Shown here: piece by piece, positions 15,448 to 23,544 of the stretch | How the letters are laid out: each line of letters starts with the position of its first letter | Numbering within the stretch: position 1 is the first letter of the stretch | Assembly: GCF_030068455.1 (NCBI RefSeq) | Contig: NZ_JAQOSQ010000025.1 | Coordinates: 1-53,553, forward strand | Reading direction: 5' to 3' | Length of the DNA: 53,553 nucleotides | DNA from: Roseofilum casamattae BLCC-M143 | GTDB taxonomy: Bacteria; Cyanobacteriota; Cyanobacteriia; Cyanobacteriales; Desertifilaceae | Position numbers and translations under genes: made by a program | The notes under the pieces: generated by a model | The model's database searches: none | What the model was told of the DNA's origin: nothing | What the model saw: the letters and a program-made list of their open reading frames with translations, nothing else

Positions 15448-17825
15448 GATCTCACCTTTTCAATCAATGCAATAACACAATCAAAACGAAAATTATGCGC
15501 CCATTCTGATAGGGTTTGCGACAGGGGACTGAGGGAGTCTGGAATTGTCGCAATTAAGTCCACCATTTCATCGTCAAAGCCTTTCACTGCTGTTTGATAT
15601 AATTCCTCAATCCAGCCCGGCGTCATTTCCAGCATATACTCCTCTAAAGGGCGCTCTGGAGTTGCTGGCAAAGGTTCGGACTCTGCTACCGGTTCCGACT
15701 CTTCATAAATATATTCAATACCCAAATGTTGGGCAATTTTTTCGAGGAGCACTGTTTCGCGAAATGGCTTGCGAATAAATTCATCGCATCCAGCCATTAA
15801 TACCAAATCTTTCTCTTCTTCAAATGCACTAGCAGTGAGGGCAAAAATCGTGGTTGTTCTCCCTTTTGGAGTACTTTTAATTTGCCGAGTGGCTTCATAG
15901 CCATCCATCACTGGCATTTGCATATCCATCAAGATTAAATGAGGATACCATTTTTTCCAGACCGCGATCGCCTCTTCACCATTACCGGCGACTTCTACTT
16001 GAAAGCCCAAGTTTCCTAACAATTGGACTAATAACATTCGGCTTTCTCGGCGATCGTCTACGGCTAAAATTCGTTTGCTAGACTGTCCGGGGGCTAATCC
16101 CTTCACTTTACAGGTGAGAAGAGAGGATGCAATTTGGCTTTGCTCTACTGATTTTGTCTCAATCGTAAATCGAAATATGGAGCCGCAATTGACTTTCGAC
16201 TCCACTGTAATATCGCCTCCCATTAATTGGACAAATTGACGACTAATGGGCAAACCCAATCCGGTTCCTTGTTGCGATCTTCGACCGCTTTCTGTTTGGC
16301 TAAACGGTTCAAATAGCTCGTGAATTTCATCCTCGGAAATCCCAGCTCCTGTATCTTCGACTTCAAATTGAATGGTAATGCGATCGCTCTCTGGTTCTGC
16401 TTCCTCTGCTGCGAGCAATTGTTCCACCCGCAAAACCACTCCTCCCTGTTCGGTAAATTTAATCCCATTACCGAGCAAATTAATTAACACTTGGCGCAAC
16501 TTTCCTTCATCAGTATAGATAAACTGAGGAACCCGAGCCTCACATTCAAACAGCAGTTGCAATCCTTTAGAATGCACCTTCATCAAGAGCATCTCTTCAA
16601 TATTCTTTAGCAGTCGGAGCAGATCGAAGTTACTCGGATTGAGCGTAACTCTTCCTGCCTCAATTTTCGACATTTCTAAGATATCATTAATCAGCTCGAG
16701 CAAGTGTTCTCCCGATCTCTCGATAATCGCCAAATTCTCCTGATGCTCTCCCTCTAGAGAACGGTCTCGACTCATCACCTGAGTAAAGCCCAAAATCGCA
16801 TTCAACGGGGTTCGCAGTTCGTGACTCATATTCGCCAAAAATTCACTTTTTGCCCGGTTGGCTTGCTCGGCCGTTTCTTTAGCCTGCTCGAGTGCTTCTT
16901 CTGCCTGTTTGCGTTGCGTAATATCATTGGTCACCGACAAGAGGCAATCTTCCCCATGCAAATTAATAATATCTGCGGATAATAACGCGGTTCTGCGATC
17001 GCCTAACTTCGTCTTAAATTCAAATTCATAATCTCGAATAAATCCTTGATTCACCAAGGTTTCAAACAAGTTTATGCGCTCTTCCATGTTCTGCCATAAG
17101 TTCAATTCCACTGCCGTACGACCGATGACTTCTTCACTAGTGTAACCAGTAGTCTTTAAAAAGGCATCATTGACCTCTAAATGTCGTCCATCTTTAGTTG
17201 ACGTAATCGTAATGGGATGAGGCGTACATTGAAAGGCTTTGGTAAACTTATCTTCCACCACTTCTCTAGCTTTTTCGGCCAGGGCGCGATCGCTAATTTC
17301 TTGCTGTAGCTCTTCTGTTCTCTCTCGCACTTCTTGATAAGACTTTAGTCCTTTCACCAAGATTCTTTTCAGACGGCGAGAACTCATTTCTTCCCGGCAA
17401 TCCCAGTCTTGGATATCCGGATTTAACAATAAAGATAATTCTAATTCCTCATCCATCTTTGGCACGCAAACGATTGCCCGCATTAACGAATCATTTAGCT
17501 CTCGACGAATCCACTGAATTAGCTCTAATCCAATTTCTTGTTCTTCTAAGTCTAAATCTAATAAGATCAGACAAAAATCAGTCTCTTCCTGCAAACATTG
17601 TTTCGCCCTGGCTGCCGTCTTCTGTAAGGTAACCTTAACTGGCTTGTCTTGAAAATAAAATCCTTGGAAATCTACAAGCAAATCCCGATAAAATTCCAGA
17701 TCGGAATTTACAATTAAAATTGACCAGCTATCTCTGGCAACATCAAGGCTTATACCTACATTGTGGCTGGCATTAGGTAAGGTTTGAGCGTTTTGTTTTG
17801 GCATTTTTCGTTGTTTTCTAGCCAT
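15444..17825 (-). CDS. Hybrid sensor histidine kinase (REC-like, PAS, HK, REC)
   Basis: Starting at the ATG at 17825 the protein has 793 residues. A receiver-like domain comes first (ILIVNSD..., Asp90 in LILLDLDLEE), then a coiled coil, a PAS domain (FQCTPHPITITS...LEVNDAF), HisKA with His335 in NMSHELRTPLNA, an HATPase domain with TGLGLPISRQF, and a REC domain with Asp634 in LILMDMQMPVMDG. A cyanobacterial C-terminal tail (MTPGWIEELYQ...NFRFDCVIALIEK) has no obvious Hpt histidine. A longer frame reaches 18059 and adds 78 residues, but it would overlap the FGGY kinase by 103 bp, so the inner start is preferred. It probably drives the two receivers encoded downstream. Confidence 0.88.
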   Translation of the reverse strand: MARKQRKMPKQNAQTLPNASHNVGISLDVARDSWSILIVNSDLEFYRDLLVDFQGFYFQDKPVKVTLQKTAARAKQCLQEETDFCLILLDLDLEEQEIGLELIQWIRRELNDSLMRAIVCVPKMDEELELSLLLNPDIQDWDCREEMSSRRLKRILVKGLKSYQEVRERTEELQQEISDRALAEKAREVVEDKFTKAFQCTPHPITITSTKDGRHLEVNDAFLKTTGYTSEEVIGRTAVELNLWQNMEERINLFETLVNQGFIRDYEFEFKTKLGDRRTALLSADIINLHGEDCLLSVTNDITQRKQAEEALEQAKETAEQANRAKSEFLANMSHELRTPLNAILGFTQVMSRDRSLEGEHQENLAIIERSGEHLLELINDILEMSKIEAGRVTLNPSNFDLLRLLKNIEEMLLMKVHSKGLQLLFECEARVPQFIYTDEGKLRQVLINLLGNGIKFTEQGGVVLRVEQLLAAEEAEPESDRITIQFEVEDTGAGISEDEIHELFEPFSQTESGRRSQQGTGLGLPISRQFVQLMGGDITVESKVNCGSIFRFTIETKSVEQSQIASSLLTCKVKGLAPGQSSKRILAVDDRRESRMLLVQLLGNLGFQVEVAGNGEEAIAVWKKWYPHLILMDMQMPVMDGYEATRQIKSTPKGRTTTIFALTASAFEEEKDLVLMAGCDEFIRKPFRETVLLEKIAQHLGIEYIYEESEPVAESEPLPATPERPLEEYMLEMTPGWIEELYQTAVKGFDDEMVDLIATIPDSLSPLSQTLSEWAHNFRFDCVIALIEKVRS

Positions 17826-17956
17826 AATTAACACCAAAACTGTGGTTAAGACAGACGCGAAGCGATCGCCAAGTCGATTGATACCTGATGAGACTCGATC
17901 GGCAAGCCAACTTATTATAGCAAGACCATTAACATTTTCATGTCTAGCGATCGCTG

Positions 17957-19207
17957 CTACAAGGAGGACAAAGCCAGACAGGCACTGCCATAAGCGGCTT
18001 GGGGATGAAGAGGAGAGCGAAACGGAACTGACAGATGCCGCTGCCTGATTTTCGTCCACTGATTATTTTTCGCACCACCCCCGGCAGAATAGAGCTGCAG
18101 CAACGGGCTGGCTCCTAGCTCCCATAGGCGTTGATAGCCAATTGATTCAATCCGAGCGATACTCTCGAGAAGTCCGTGTAAAAAGTCTGCCGGATGCTCG
18201 GGACGAGGTTCCAGGCGAGGCTCTAAGTTCGGATCGTTGATGGGGAAGCGATCGCCTCTACCCAATAAGGGATAGTAATCTAGCGGACTCTCTTGTTGTG
18301 GATCGATGTGACGGGATAAATTGTCCAGTTCGCGATCGCTAAAGAAATGCCGCAGTACTGCTCCTCCTGTATTAGATGCCCCTCCGACTAACCAGCGATC
18401 GCCAAATCGATGGCTGTAAATGCCATAGCGAGCATCATCAACCGCAGTATCGCTTAATAATTTTAGCACTAAGGTCGATCCTAAAGAGGTTACTCCATCA
18501 CCAACGTGGGAAGCACCGCTCGCCATAAATGCCGCTATACTATCCGTTGTTCCGGCGCAAACGAGACAACCCGTGGGAAAGCCATATTCCGCGCACAGCT
18601 TGGGGAGCACTGGCGCGATCGCTTCTCCGGGAGCGCTTACCTCGGGCAGAATAATCCGATTTGCCTTACCATCTACCCATAGAGACAACCAGTCTGGATA
18701 ACACAAATGTTGGACGTCATAGCCTAACTTGAGCGCATTATGATAGTCACTAACCCCTAGCTCGCCGTGGAGCAAAAACCCCAACCAGTCCGCTTGATGA
18801 AGAAAATAATACGGAGGAGCGAGTAACTGTAGATGCCTATCGTACCAAAAGAGTTTCGCGAAACTGGACGTTGCACTGTTGACTGAATGGTGACTCGGGG
18901 TAACCTCTCGTACCTGGGGAAGTATGCTCTTCCCGCGATCGTCGTTATACATCAAGGGATCGGCGATCGCCTGTCCGGCGCGATCGCAAAGTAATACCGT
19001 CCCCGACGTACCATTAATGGCAATGCGATCGATCTGCTGCCGACAGTCCAATGGAAGCTGTTGTAACAAGGAAAACAAGCTCTCTTGCCAAATCTGCGGA
19101 GTTTGTTGGCTGTAAGCACATTCTCCTTGCGCTACCACTTGCCTATCTTCCGAGAGCGCGATCGCTCGCGCTCCCGACGTACCAAAATCAATGCCTAAAG
19201 CCAACAT
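17957..19207 (-). CDS. FGGY-family kinase, D-ribulose kinase-like
   Basis: The 416-aa protein begins LALGIDFGTSGARAIAL, the phosphate-1 motif of the FGGY/ASKHA sugar kinases, and has SLGSTLVLKLL and LYSAGGGAKNNQWTKIRQR further on. It is shorter than xylulokinases (~480 aa) and fits the compact cyanobacterial/plant type shown to act as D-ribulose kinase (Synechococcus SePSK, Arabidopsis XK-1). That would return free D-ribulose to the pentose-phosphate pool as D-ribulose 5-phosphate. The substrate is inferred from the family. The end of this gene overlaps only the unlikely long form of the downstream kinase gene. Confidence 0.85.
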   Translation of the reverse strand: MLALGIDFGTSGARAIALSEDRQVVAQGECAYSQQTPQIWQESLFSLLQQLPLDCRQQIDRIAINGTSGTVLLCDRAGQAIADPLMYNDDRGKSILPQVREVTPSHHSVNSATSSFAKLFWYDRHLQLLAPPYYFLHQADWLGFLLHGELGVSDYHNALKLGYDVQHLCYPDWLSLWVDGKANRIILPEVSAPGEAIAPVLPKLCAEYGFPTGCLVCAGTTDSIAAFMASGASHVGDGVTSLGSTLVLKLLSDTAVDDARYGIYSHRFGDRWLVGGASNTGGAVLRHFFSDRELDNLSRHIDPQQESPLDYYPLLGRGDRFPINDPNLEPRLEPRPEHPADFLHGLLESIARIESIGYQRLWELGASPLLQLYSAGGGAKNNQWTKIRQRHLSVPFRSPLHPQAAYGSACLALSSL

Positions 19208-19371
19208 CTACCCAGACTTCATCTTCGAGATTATCTTGAAGATTATAGATCCTAGGGAGACTTAAACCAGAAAAATAGTTAAATTAAGCTATTCTAGCTA
19301 ACTACATATCAAATGAGTTAATCAATGGTAAACTAAGACTATAAAGTTTTCTTAAGAACTACCACGAAATT

Positions 19372-20223
19372 ATGGGCGGTGCGGTCTCTCTGCAAAATGT
19401 CTGCAAAGTATATAACCAAGTTCCAGTTGTAGATGGCCTCTCATTTGCGATCGCGCCGGGAGAAATGTTTGGCTTGCTCGGTCCCAATGGTGCGGGAAAA
19501 TCCACCACCATTCGCATGTTAACCACTTTAACCCGACCGACGGAAGGACAAGTGGAAGTAGCCGGCTACGATGTCATGCGTCAGGGGCAACAAGTGAAGC
19601 GCAAAATTGGCGTGGTGTTGCAACAAACCAGTGTCGATATTGACTTAAGTGTCTGGGAAAATATGGAGTTCCACGGCCGCTTGCACCACATTCCGCGACG
19701 AGCGCGCAAGGAACGGATCGACCGCTGGTTAGAGTATGTGGAATTAAGCGATCGCCGCAATGATAACGTAAAAACCTTATCGGGAGGAATGAAGCGCCGC
19801 CTGCAAATTGCCCGCGCCTTATTGCACGAACCAGAAATTTTATTTTTAGACGAACCGACTGTAGGGTTAGACCCCCAAACTCGGCGGCGCCTGTGGGAAA
19901 TTATTCGGAAATTAAATCAAGACGGAATGACCATGCTCCTGACCACTCATTATATGGAAGAGGTGGAGTATTTGTGCGATCGCATCGGGATTATGGATAG
20001 CGGTAAATTAATCGAGTTGGGAACCTTACCCGAGCTGCGCGCCAAGCATGGAGAAGGGTTAGTGGTGAAGCAAAAAGGCGATCGCTGGGACTATTTGTTT
20101 TTCCCAGATTTAAGCGCGGCAAACGACTATTTAGAGCAGCAACCGGATAAGACGGGGTTAATGGTGCGCGAGTCAAATTTAGAAGATATTTTTGTAGAAT
20201 TAACCGGAAGGCAGCTAGACTAG
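19372..20223 (+). CDS. ABC transporter ATP-binding protein, DrrA-like
   Basis: The 283-aa ATPase has Walker A GPNGAGKST (37-45), signature LSGGMKRR (137-144), Walker B ILFLDEP (157-163) and the switch TTHYMEE. The layout and the C-terminal NLEDIFVELTGR match the drug/lipid-exporter (DrrA/CcmA) class that works with an ABC-2-type permease. No permease gene is adjacent here, so its membrane partner must be elsewhere. The next gene is scpB, with a gap of about 60 bp. The start ATG at 19372 is followed at once by the ABC fold, which supports it. Confidence 0.92.
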   Translation: MGGAVSLQNVCKVYNQVPVVDGLSFAIAPGEMFGLLGPNGAGKSTTIRMLTTLTRPTEGQVEVAGYDVMRQGQQVKRKIGVVLQQTSVDIDLSVWENMEFHGRLHHIPRRARKERIDRWLEYVELSDRRNDNVKTLSGGMKRRLQIARALLHEPEILFLDEPTVGLDPQTRRRLWEIIRKLNQDGMTMLLTTHYMEEVEYLCDRIGIMDSGKLIELGTLPELRAKHGEGLVVKQKGDRWDYLFFPDLSAANDYLEQQPDKTGLMVRESNLEDIFVELTGRQLD

Positions 20224-20282
20224 AGAACTATCGTTTCTGCTCGATGCGGTGACGATAACTTCTAGTTTATCATCGATCGCCT

Positions 20283-20849
20283 ATGCCTCGTTTAGCCACG
20301 ACCCTTGAAGCCATCCTCTATCTGAAAGGTCAACCCGTAAATTTGAATGACTTAACCGAGTTAGCTCAATGCACCCGAGACGATGCAGAAGATGCTTTAA
20401 TTGAGCTAATTTCCGATTACGCTCATCGGGATAGCGCTCTCGAGGTCATAGAAAGCCCATCCGGGTATAGCTTGCAGTTGCGCGAGTCGTTTCAGGAGTT
20501 AACCCAGAGCTTACTTCCAGCCGAGTTAGGGGTGGGAGCATTGCGTACCTTAGCCGCCATTGCTTTAAGCGGTTCGATTATGCAAACCGAGTTAGTGGAA
20601 CTACGCGGTAGCGGCGCGTACCAACATGTGGGAGAATTGGTAGAGTTGGGCTTAGTGCGCAAACGGAAAAAGATGGGCGATCGCACCTTCCGCTTGCAAG
20701 TCACCTCCAAGTTCCACCAGTATTTTCAGTTAGAAGACCTGCCTCAACCCTTTGCAGCATTAAAGGAAAGTTTAGTCCAAGAAAATTTAGCCAGTGCCGA
20801 TGATGTCTCGGAAGCCGAAGAAGAGACGGTTGTACTCGAAGAAACCTAG
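20283..20849 (+). CDS. scpB: Segregation and condensation protein B
   Basis: The 188-aa protein has the two winged-helix domains of ScpB: TLEAILYLKGQPVNLNDL near the start, and ALRTLAAIALSGSIMQTELVELRG with the second wing YQHVGELVELGLVRKRKK in the middle. ScpB dimers bind ScpA and SMC in the bacterial condensin that organises the nucleoid. The C-terminus ends in an acidic tail (EAEEETVVLEE). scpA is not in the window, which is usual in cyanobacteria. Length is within the family range. Confidence 0.93.
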   Translation: MPRLATTLEAILYLKGQPVNLNDLTELAQCTRDDAEDALIELISDYAHRDSALEVIESPSGYSLQLRESFQELTQSLLPAELGVGALRTLAAIALSGSIMQTELVELRGSGAYQHVGELVELGLVRKRKKMGDRTFRLQVTSKFHQYFQLEDLPQPFAALKESLVQENLASADDVSEAEEETVVLEET

Positions 20850-20981
20850 CGGTAACTTAAGAGTTATTTAAGTTCCGATCCAATTAGTATTGCTTATCCT
20901 AGAGATAGGGATAGTCGAACCCGAATATATGCAACAAAGGTATGCAGACTAAATCCCATTCGTTGACGCTCAGGAGAGATT

Positions 20982-21992
20982 ATGAGTCAAACGCTACTCG
21001 AACAATTACGACAAATCACTGTGGTTGTCGCAGATACCGGCGATATGCAGTCCATGGAACAATTTACCCCTCGCGACGCAACCACCAATCCTTCGTTGAT
21101 TACCGCAGCGGCGCAAATGCCGCAATATCAAGAAATTGTCGATAATACTCTCCGCCAAGCGCGACAAGAGTTAGGTGAGAGCGCCGCAACGTCGGATGTA
21201 GTTACTTTAGCATTCGATCGCCTCGCCGTTGCCTTCGGACTGAAAATTTTAGACATTATTCCCGGACGAGTTTCGACAGAAGTCGATGCGCGCTTATCCT
21301 ACGATACAGAAGCCACCATCGCGAAAGCACGGGATTTAATCGCGCAATACGAAAGCGCTGGAATTTCTCGCGATCGCATTTTAATTAAAATTGCCTCGAC
21401 TTGGGAAGGCATTCAAGCAGCGCAACAACTGGAGCAAGAAGGGATTCACTGTAATTTAACCTTACTCTTTGGCTTGCATCAGGCGATCGCCTGCGCCGAA
21501 GCCAAGGTTACTCTCATTTCTCCGTTCGTCGGTCGTATCTTAGACTGGTACAAGAAAGAAACCGGACGGGACAGCTATCCCGCAGCAGAAGACCCCGGAG
21601 TGCTTTCGGTAACCGAGATTTATAACTACTACAAGAAATTTGGCTACACCACAGAAGTCATGGGAGCCAGCTTCCGCAATATTGGTGAAATTACAGAACT
21701 GGCGGGATGCGATTTACTCACCATTTCGCCGAAGCTACTGGCAGAATTGGAATCTACTGTAGCTGAGTTACCCCGAAAACTCGATCCGCAAGCGGCTGCC
21801 GGAATGGAGATTGACAAAGTTGCCATGGATCAAGCGATTTTCGAGCAAATGCACGCCGAAAACCGCATGGCAACGGAGAAACTCGCTGAAGGCATTCAAG
21901 GATTTTCTAAAGCCTTAGAAAAGCTAGAAAATTTGCTCGCGGAGCGGTTAAATAGTCTAGAGGAAAAAGTCCTCGTCTCTAGCACTAGTTAA
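20982..21992 (+). CDS. tal: Transaldolase
   Basis: The 336-aa protein has the transaldolase signature DATTNPSLI (32-40) and the Schiff-base lysine K136 in [11 protein letters not shown], with [15 protein letters not shown] and [10 protein letters not shown]. It transfers a dihydroxyacetone unit in the oxidative pentose-phosphate pathway, which feeds NADPH production at night in cyanobacteria. Upstream DNA (20850-20981) has AGGAGAG at 20971-20977 just before the start. The nearby D-ribulose-kinase-like gene also feeds the pentose-phosphate pool, but the two are on opposite strands and are not an operon. Confidence 0.96.
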   Translation: MSQTLLEQLRQITVVVADTGDMQSMEQFTPRDATTNPSLITAAAQMPQYQEIVDNTLRQARQELGESAATSDVVTLAFDRLAVAFGLKILDIIPGRVSTEVDARLSYDTEATIAKARDLIAQYESAGISRDRILIKIASTWEGIQAAQQLEQEGIHCNLTLLFGLHQAIACAEAKVTLISPFVGRILDWYKKETGRDSYPAAEDPGVLSVTEIYNYYKKFGYTTEVMGASFRNIGEITELAGCDLLTISPKLLAELESTVAELPRKLDPQAAAGMEIDKVAMDQAIFEQMHAENRMATEKLAEGIQGFSKALEKLENLLAERLNSLEEKVLVSSTS

Positions 21993-22023
21993 TCGGAAAT
22001 ATTCCCTCCTAAAGCTAATCTTG

Positions 22024-22050
22024 TAGGGGCGAACGGCCGTTTCGCTCCTA
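22024..22050. repeat. Imperfect inverted repeat (dispersed family)
   Basis: TAGGGGCGAA and TTTCGCTCCTA flank CGGCCG, giving an almost perfect stem with one mismatch. It is preceded by TCTTG, as is the 1043-1061 hairpin on its minus strand. The core sequence resembles a repeat commonly dispersed in cyanobacterial intergenic DNA. No T-tract follows. Confidence 0.5.
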
Positions 22051-22079
22051 AGTGCTTGGGCCTGTCAAAACCGACTGGT

Positions 22080-22205
22080 GTTAGCTCAGGTAAAGGTGAA
22101 GTTGAATTGATGATGTCCTTTTCACCTCAATCTCGCCACCATTATCAGAAAGGTTTAAGGGCTATTTCCCTTTTGCAGTCTGTCTTCTAGCTTGTTTGTC
22201 ACCCC
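22080..22205 (+). pseudogene. IS4-type transposase C-terminal remnant and IS end
   Basis: In one plus-strand frame the codons ending at TAG 22188-22190 read HHYQKGLRAISLLQSVF. This matches the end of the transposase fragment at 52727-53105 (YFYRQGLQTLSLIESML). The DNA at 22177-22205, read on the minus strand, matches 52712-52740 at 24 of 29 positions, with the stop codon at the same place. It is the last 30 or so codons plus one outer end of a related element. The rest of the element is missing, so it is a relic. Confidence 0.7.
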
Positions 22206-22323
22206 TTCAGGGAATCTGAAGTTGGTTGAAATCAGAGACTTATAGTTGACAGTGAGACATCAATGAGTATGAGGCTGGGAATTGGATTTCTCCTAAAAAT
22301 ATGGCTCTTGGGTTGAGGTGGCG

Positions 22324-23538
22324 CTAGAAACCCGGTTTCTTTGCTGATGTTCCGATCGCATTCCCATACAATTCTTCCAAGGACGTTGCGATCGCCGACC
22401 AAGAATACTTAGTTTTCGCTAAACTATACCCATTCTCGCCTAACTCTTGCCGCCGGTCAACGGAACCGAGCAATTCTGCAATTCCCGTTGCCACCGCATC
22501 AATCTCTCCATCTACGATTAATCCGGCATTTGCTGTGGCAATACTATCCGAAATTTGCACTCCTGGTGTAATCACAACTGGTAACTTCGCCGCCATCGCT
22601 TCCACTACGGCAATACCAAAGTTTTCCGAGAAGGAAGGCAACACGAACATATCCGCACCTTGCAAGACCAAATCTTTCTCATCCCCGGTAACAAATCCGG
22701 TAAATCGAGTATAGTCAGTTAAGCGGAGTCGCTCTCCTAATGCTGTTAATTCAGCAATATATTCCTCATCTCCCGAACCCGCCAGCAACAAATACGCTTG
22801 CGGATAAGTTTTCCTCACCCGTGCCATGGCTTCCAGAAATAAATCCGGGCGCTTCTTATAATGCAAACGAGAAAGAAATAACACCACCGAGGCATCATTG
22901 GGAATATCGTAATGCGATCGCAAATTTCCCCCAGCATCCGGTTGCACCACCGGCAAATTCACTCCCAAAGGAATCGTCGCCGTTGGTGCAGTAATCCCAT
23001 AATTGCGCGCGTCATCTGCCTCGCCATCAGACGTACAAAGAATAGCTCTCGCTCCGTTCAGCAATTGCCGTTCGATAAGGAAACTATACACTTGCTTTTT
23101 CCGCTGACTTTGTGCCAGTGCCCAAGGTGCCAATTGCCCGATCGTTCGCCGAATATAAGGTACATTCTGTTGCCGAGCAATCCACGCCGCGCAAGTGGAA
23201 GCATAGGAAAACAAATAGTGGGTATGCACCAAATCGTAATCGCGAATATGCTGCCACAACCATTGCGTTAGCGGCCAAGAAAACAAAAATCCCTTATCTT
23301 GAGTTAACCCAGAACCGGATGGCTGTTTAATGGAAAAAAAATAGACTGGAACGCCATTATACTCCGTCCGTTCTCCGAAAGGAACATCCAGAGTTTTCTC
23401 TCCCGATCCATTATCATTCGTCGTGGCAATCTCGACCTCAACTCCTCGATCGCGCAAGGCATTGACCATATTCACCACAGCATAACTGGGGCCGCCGCGC
23501 AAGGGAGAAATACTCGGAATGACATGGAGAATTTTCAT
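22324..23538 (-). CDS. Glycosyltransferase family 4
   Basis: The 404-aa GT-B enzyme has an N-terminal acceptor-side domain opening MKILHVIPSISPLRGG. The C-terminal nucleotide-sugar domain has FLSRLHYKKRPD and the E-x7-E motif SENFGIAVVE (Glu305 and Glu313). It is a cytoplasmic retaining transferase that should add one sugar to the growing glycan. It is the last gene of the minus-strand cluster, 6 bp after the asparagine-synthase gene, so the two are co-transcribed. Donor and acceptor are unknown. Confidence 0.92.
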   Translation of the reverse strand: MKILHVIPSISPLRGGPSYAVVNMVNALRDRGVEVEIATTNDNGSGEKTLDVPFGERTEYNGVPVYFFSIKQPSGSGLTQDKGFLFSWPLTQWLWQHIRDYDLVHTHYLFSYASTCAAWIARQQNVPYIRRTIGQLAPWALAQSQRKKQVYSFLIERQLLNGARAILCTSDGEADDARNYGITAPTATIPLGVNLPVVQPDAGGNLRSHYDIPNDASVVLFLSRLHYKKRPDLFLEAMARVRKTYPQAYLLLAGSGDEEYIAELTALGERLRLTDYTRFTGFVTGDEKDLVLQGADMFVLPSFSENFGIAVVEAMAAKLPVVITPGVQISDSIATANAGLIVDGEIDAVATGIAELLGSVDRRQELGENGYSLAKTKYSWSAIATSLEELYGNAIGTSAKKPGF

Positions 23539-23544
23539 AAAGAA

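Larger units (their letters stand above)
21993..22323. other. 331-bp intergenic region holding repeat and IS debris
   Basis: This gap separates the plus-strand transaldolase from the minus-strand polysaccharide cluster. It contains the inverted repeat at 22024-22050, a transposase C-terminal fragment (about 22080-22205), and a small hairpin CTTCAG-GGAAT-CTGAAG just after it. No intact gene is present. Confidence 0.7.
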
